Source: Desulfosporosinus metallidurans
GTDB lineage: Bacteria; Bacillota; Desulfitobacteriia; Desulfitobacteriales; Desulfitobacteriaceae
Assembly (NCBI RefSeq): GCF_001936615.1
Contig: NZ_MLBF01000015.1
Coordinates: forward strand, 33,078 to 97,077
Direction: 5' to 3'
DNA: 64,000 nt
Positions 62,431 through 64,000 of this stretch are shown one piece after another. Each line of letters starts with the position of its first letter. Positions within the stretch are counted from its first letter, which is position 1. Made by a program: the position numbers and the translations under genes. Below the pieces are notes generated by a model, which did not search any database, was not told where the DNA came from, and was given only the letters and a program-made list of their open reading frames with translations.

Positions 62431-63225
62431 TTATCTTTTCTCGATAATACTCAACCTTACCGGTAAGGAACCTGAACGCATCAGCACGGCATCATTAGTA
62501 GCCGCCTCCATGGTTTCATAACCGGTAATCTCCGCTTGGCCGTTGAGGATCGGTGTATTAACTGTTGGATTAGTCCGGAGTTTATCATCTAAATATATAC
62601 CTATCCGTTGACCTATGTATTTGCTTGTTAAATCGCCGAACTTCTTGACCCCGTCAGAAGTAAAGGTCAGGCTCACAATGAATTGTCCTGATTGCACTAT
62701 ACTGGCTTTGGCATCACTAATTTGGTCACCCCCCAAAACCACATTTCCCAGAGGATCCCTGAAAGTCAGCTTGGCTGTCGTCCTGATAACCTCTACGGCA
62801 TTATCCAGGTCTTTAATTCCAGCGATATCTACAACAATCTGTTTTTTATCATAATCAGTCTTAATTACAGGTTCTGAGACTCCCAGTCCATTAAGCCGTT
62901 TAGCGATAGTCGTATTGGCTTTGTCCATGTCATTGTTAGTAATTGTTTTCCCCTCTTTATCCGACTCCGCTTGAAACACCAGATGAACTCCCTTTTGGGC
63001 AACGATTCTCCAACCCCAGAAGCCCCCTGCTACCAGTATTACTGCAATCAGAGTACCTATGATAATCTTGAATTTCATTCCCTTTCCCGGATTCTGGCTG
63101 GGTAAGCCCACATTCCCACCTGGCTCCTGAATCCCCTCACCTGATTGATTAATCATACTTCCACAAGGCACACAGAATTTTGAGTCAACTGATAATTGTG
63201 CTCCACACTTTGAGCAGTATTTCAT
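62431..63225 (-). CDS. zinc-ribbon, TM protein with a SecD P1-like exported domain (copy B)
   Basis: 264 residues, nearly identical to copy A at 50729-51523. Zinc ribbon CSKCGAQL...FCVPCGS, one membrane helix (IIIGTLIAVILVAGGFWGW), and the SecD P1-like domain. GGAGGGGAAAG precedes the ATG at 63223-63225. Differences from copy A are scattered single changes (for example A to P in the second ribbon). It leads the second SecD-like/sigma pair. Confidence 0.85.
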   Translation of the reverse strand: MKYCSKCGAQLSVDSKFCVPCGSMINQSGEGIQEPGGNVGLPSQNPGKGMKFKIIIGTLIAVILVAGGFWGWRIVAQKGVHLVFQAESDKEGKTITNNDMDKANTTIAKRLNGLGVSEPVIKTDYDKKQIVVDIAGIKDLDNAVEVIRTTAKLTFRDPLGNVVLGGDQISDAKASIVQSGQFIVSLTFTSDGVKKFGDLTSKYIGQRIGIYLDDKLRTNPTVNTPILNGQAEITGYETMEAATNDAVLMRSGSLPVRLSIIEKR

Positions 63226-63250
63226 CTTTCTTTCCCCTCCAGCAATAGTT

Positions 63251-63391
63251 TTATACTATACGCAGGTCAAGCTCGGCCCGTGCCGCCTCTATAGCTTCGG
63301 GCAGATAGTCCTCAACTTCTTCATAGATCATTTGGCGCAGCTCCGCATCGCACAATTCTGCCGCTCTTTGCCTATATTCTTTCACGCTCAT
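63251..63391 (-). pseudogene. N-terminal fragment of the 58199-type zinc-ribbon gene
   Basis: ATG at 63389-63391 starts a 46-codon frame (MSVKEYRQRAAELCDAELRQ; AIEAARAELDLR) that matches the first 46 residues of the protein at 58199-59404, then ends with IV and TAA where the sequence switches to the DNA ahead of SecD-like copy B. The junction at about 63260 marks a block rearrangement. Confidence 0.75.
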
Positions 63392-63507
63392 TGTCAAAAC
63401 CTCTTTCTGAAGATCTCAGTAAGCCCGCCTGAACCGGTTTATAATCAATGTTAACAACCTGAGTTTCAATAAATTAAAATAATAATTTTGCATTAAAAGG
63501 ATGCTAC

Positions 63508-64000
63508 CTATTTCACCTGTTGGTTCTCAGTGCCGTCTGTGCGGATTTTATAGTGAATACCGGAAGTATTGCTGGGTTTAGTGAAATAATAAATCCAGTC
63601 GCCCACTACGCTGATAGACTGGGACTTGTCATTGTTCAATTTTGTTTCGCCCGTGCCGTCCGTACGGATTTTGTAGAGATACATATTGTCGCTTACATTG
63701 GAATAATAAATCCAGTCTCCTACTACGTTGATATCATAGGACTGGTCACTGTTTAATTTTGTTTTACCGGTGCCGTCCGTGCGGATTTTATAGAGATACA
63801 TACCGTCGCTATCATTTATATAATAAATCCAGTCGCCCACTACGTTGATAGACTGGGACTTGTCATTGTTTAATTTTGTTTTACCGGTGCCGTCCGTGCA
63901 GATTTTATAGAGATAATCCTTGTCGCTATCATTTATATAATAAATCCAGTCGCCCACTACGTTGATAGACTGGGACTTGTCATTGTTTAATTTTGTTTCG
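63508..64000 (-). CDS. DUF5050-repeat protein, N-terminus outside window
   Basis: The visible 163 C-terminal codons are four DUF5050 repeats of about 42 residues each (INVVGDWIYYINDSDKDYLY; KIRTDGTGKTKLNND), ending in TDGTENQQVK and TAA. The DNA repeats are almost the same over about 126 bases, which shows recent internal expansion and makes copy-number change or assembly collapse likely. It may be a lipoprotein or the outer half of another sigma fusion; the missing start decides. Confidence 0.83.
   Translation of the reverse strand, partial: ETKLNNDKSQSINVVGDWIYYINDSDKDYLYKICTDGTGKTKLNNDKSQSINVVGDWIYYINDSDGMYLYKIRTDGTGKTKLNSDQSYDINVVGDWIYYSNVSDNMYLYKIRTDGTGETKLNNDKSQSISVVGDWIYYFTKPSNTSGIHYKIRTDGTENQQVK

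Noticed and set aside
63520..64000. CRISPR-like regular repeat at the right edge
   Set aside because: The units are about 126 bases, have no spacers and stay in frame, so they are protein-coding DUF5050 repeats.

Overview
The window looks like a chromosome segment of a low-to-medium GC, spore-forming Clostridia (a Peptococcaceae-like organism such as Desulfosporosinus or Desulfitobacterium is my inference). The main clues are the small acid-soluble spore protein gene tlp, a fused CbiE-CbiT anaerobic cobalamin enzyme under a B12 riboswitch, and the Firmicutes-type mobile genes. Almost everything after the first 6 kb is on the minus strand and is accessory DNA rich in recombinases, duplications and decaying genes.

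Layout. 0-3 kb: a cobalamin operon (cbiET, cobI, cbiF) led by a cobalamin riboswitch and an attenuator. 3.4-6.4 kb: an RluD-type pseudouridine synthase, a strongly structured intergenic region that may be an RNA, tlp, and gene relics. 6.4-10.5 kb: GNAT acetyltransferases and the wreckage of two tyrosine recombinases and one serine recombinase, one of them fused into a beheaded YbaK gene. 10.8-14 kb: a small putative defence group (restriction-endonuclease-like protein, an unknown protein, an AlbA_2 protein). 14.4-34.4 kb: a mobile element with three large serine recombinases, a short nonsense-disrupted resolvase, a complete Tad-like pilus operon (CpaB, TadZ, CpaF, TadB, TadC, two tiny pilins, DUF4320 and TadE-like proteins, a 1065-residue CARDB surface protein, a prepilin peptidase), a DinG-type helicase and a small sigma-like factor. 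A clear c-di-GMP-I riboswitch with its own terminator lies just upstream at 34.7-34.8 kb, with no intact gene directly behind it. 35.3-38.2 kb: a SIR2-STAND-repeat protein, a likely anti-phage effector.

39-64 kb is the most unusual part: a repeatedly duplicated family of membrane-associated proteins. It holds two ECF sigma factors whose nearly identical sigma and membrane-anchor halves are joined to quite different predicted extracellular halves (seven RCC1 repeats plus BspA-type LRRs in one, DUF5050 repeats in the other). With them are zinc-ribbon/TM/SecD-ectodomain proteins, zinc-ribbon membrane proteins, DUF5050 and WG-repeat lipoproteins, and relics of further copies. The SecD-like gene plus sigma pair is duplicated as a block (about 49.7-51.5 and 61.4-63.2 kb), as is a zinc-ribbon pair (42.4-43.85 and 57.3-58.75 kb). 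Several copies have lost a zinc ribbon to in-frame stops. An IS110-family element and a small GC-rich foreign-looking patch interrupt the cluster. I infer a rapidly evolving envelope-sensing or regulatory family; its signal and targets are unknown.
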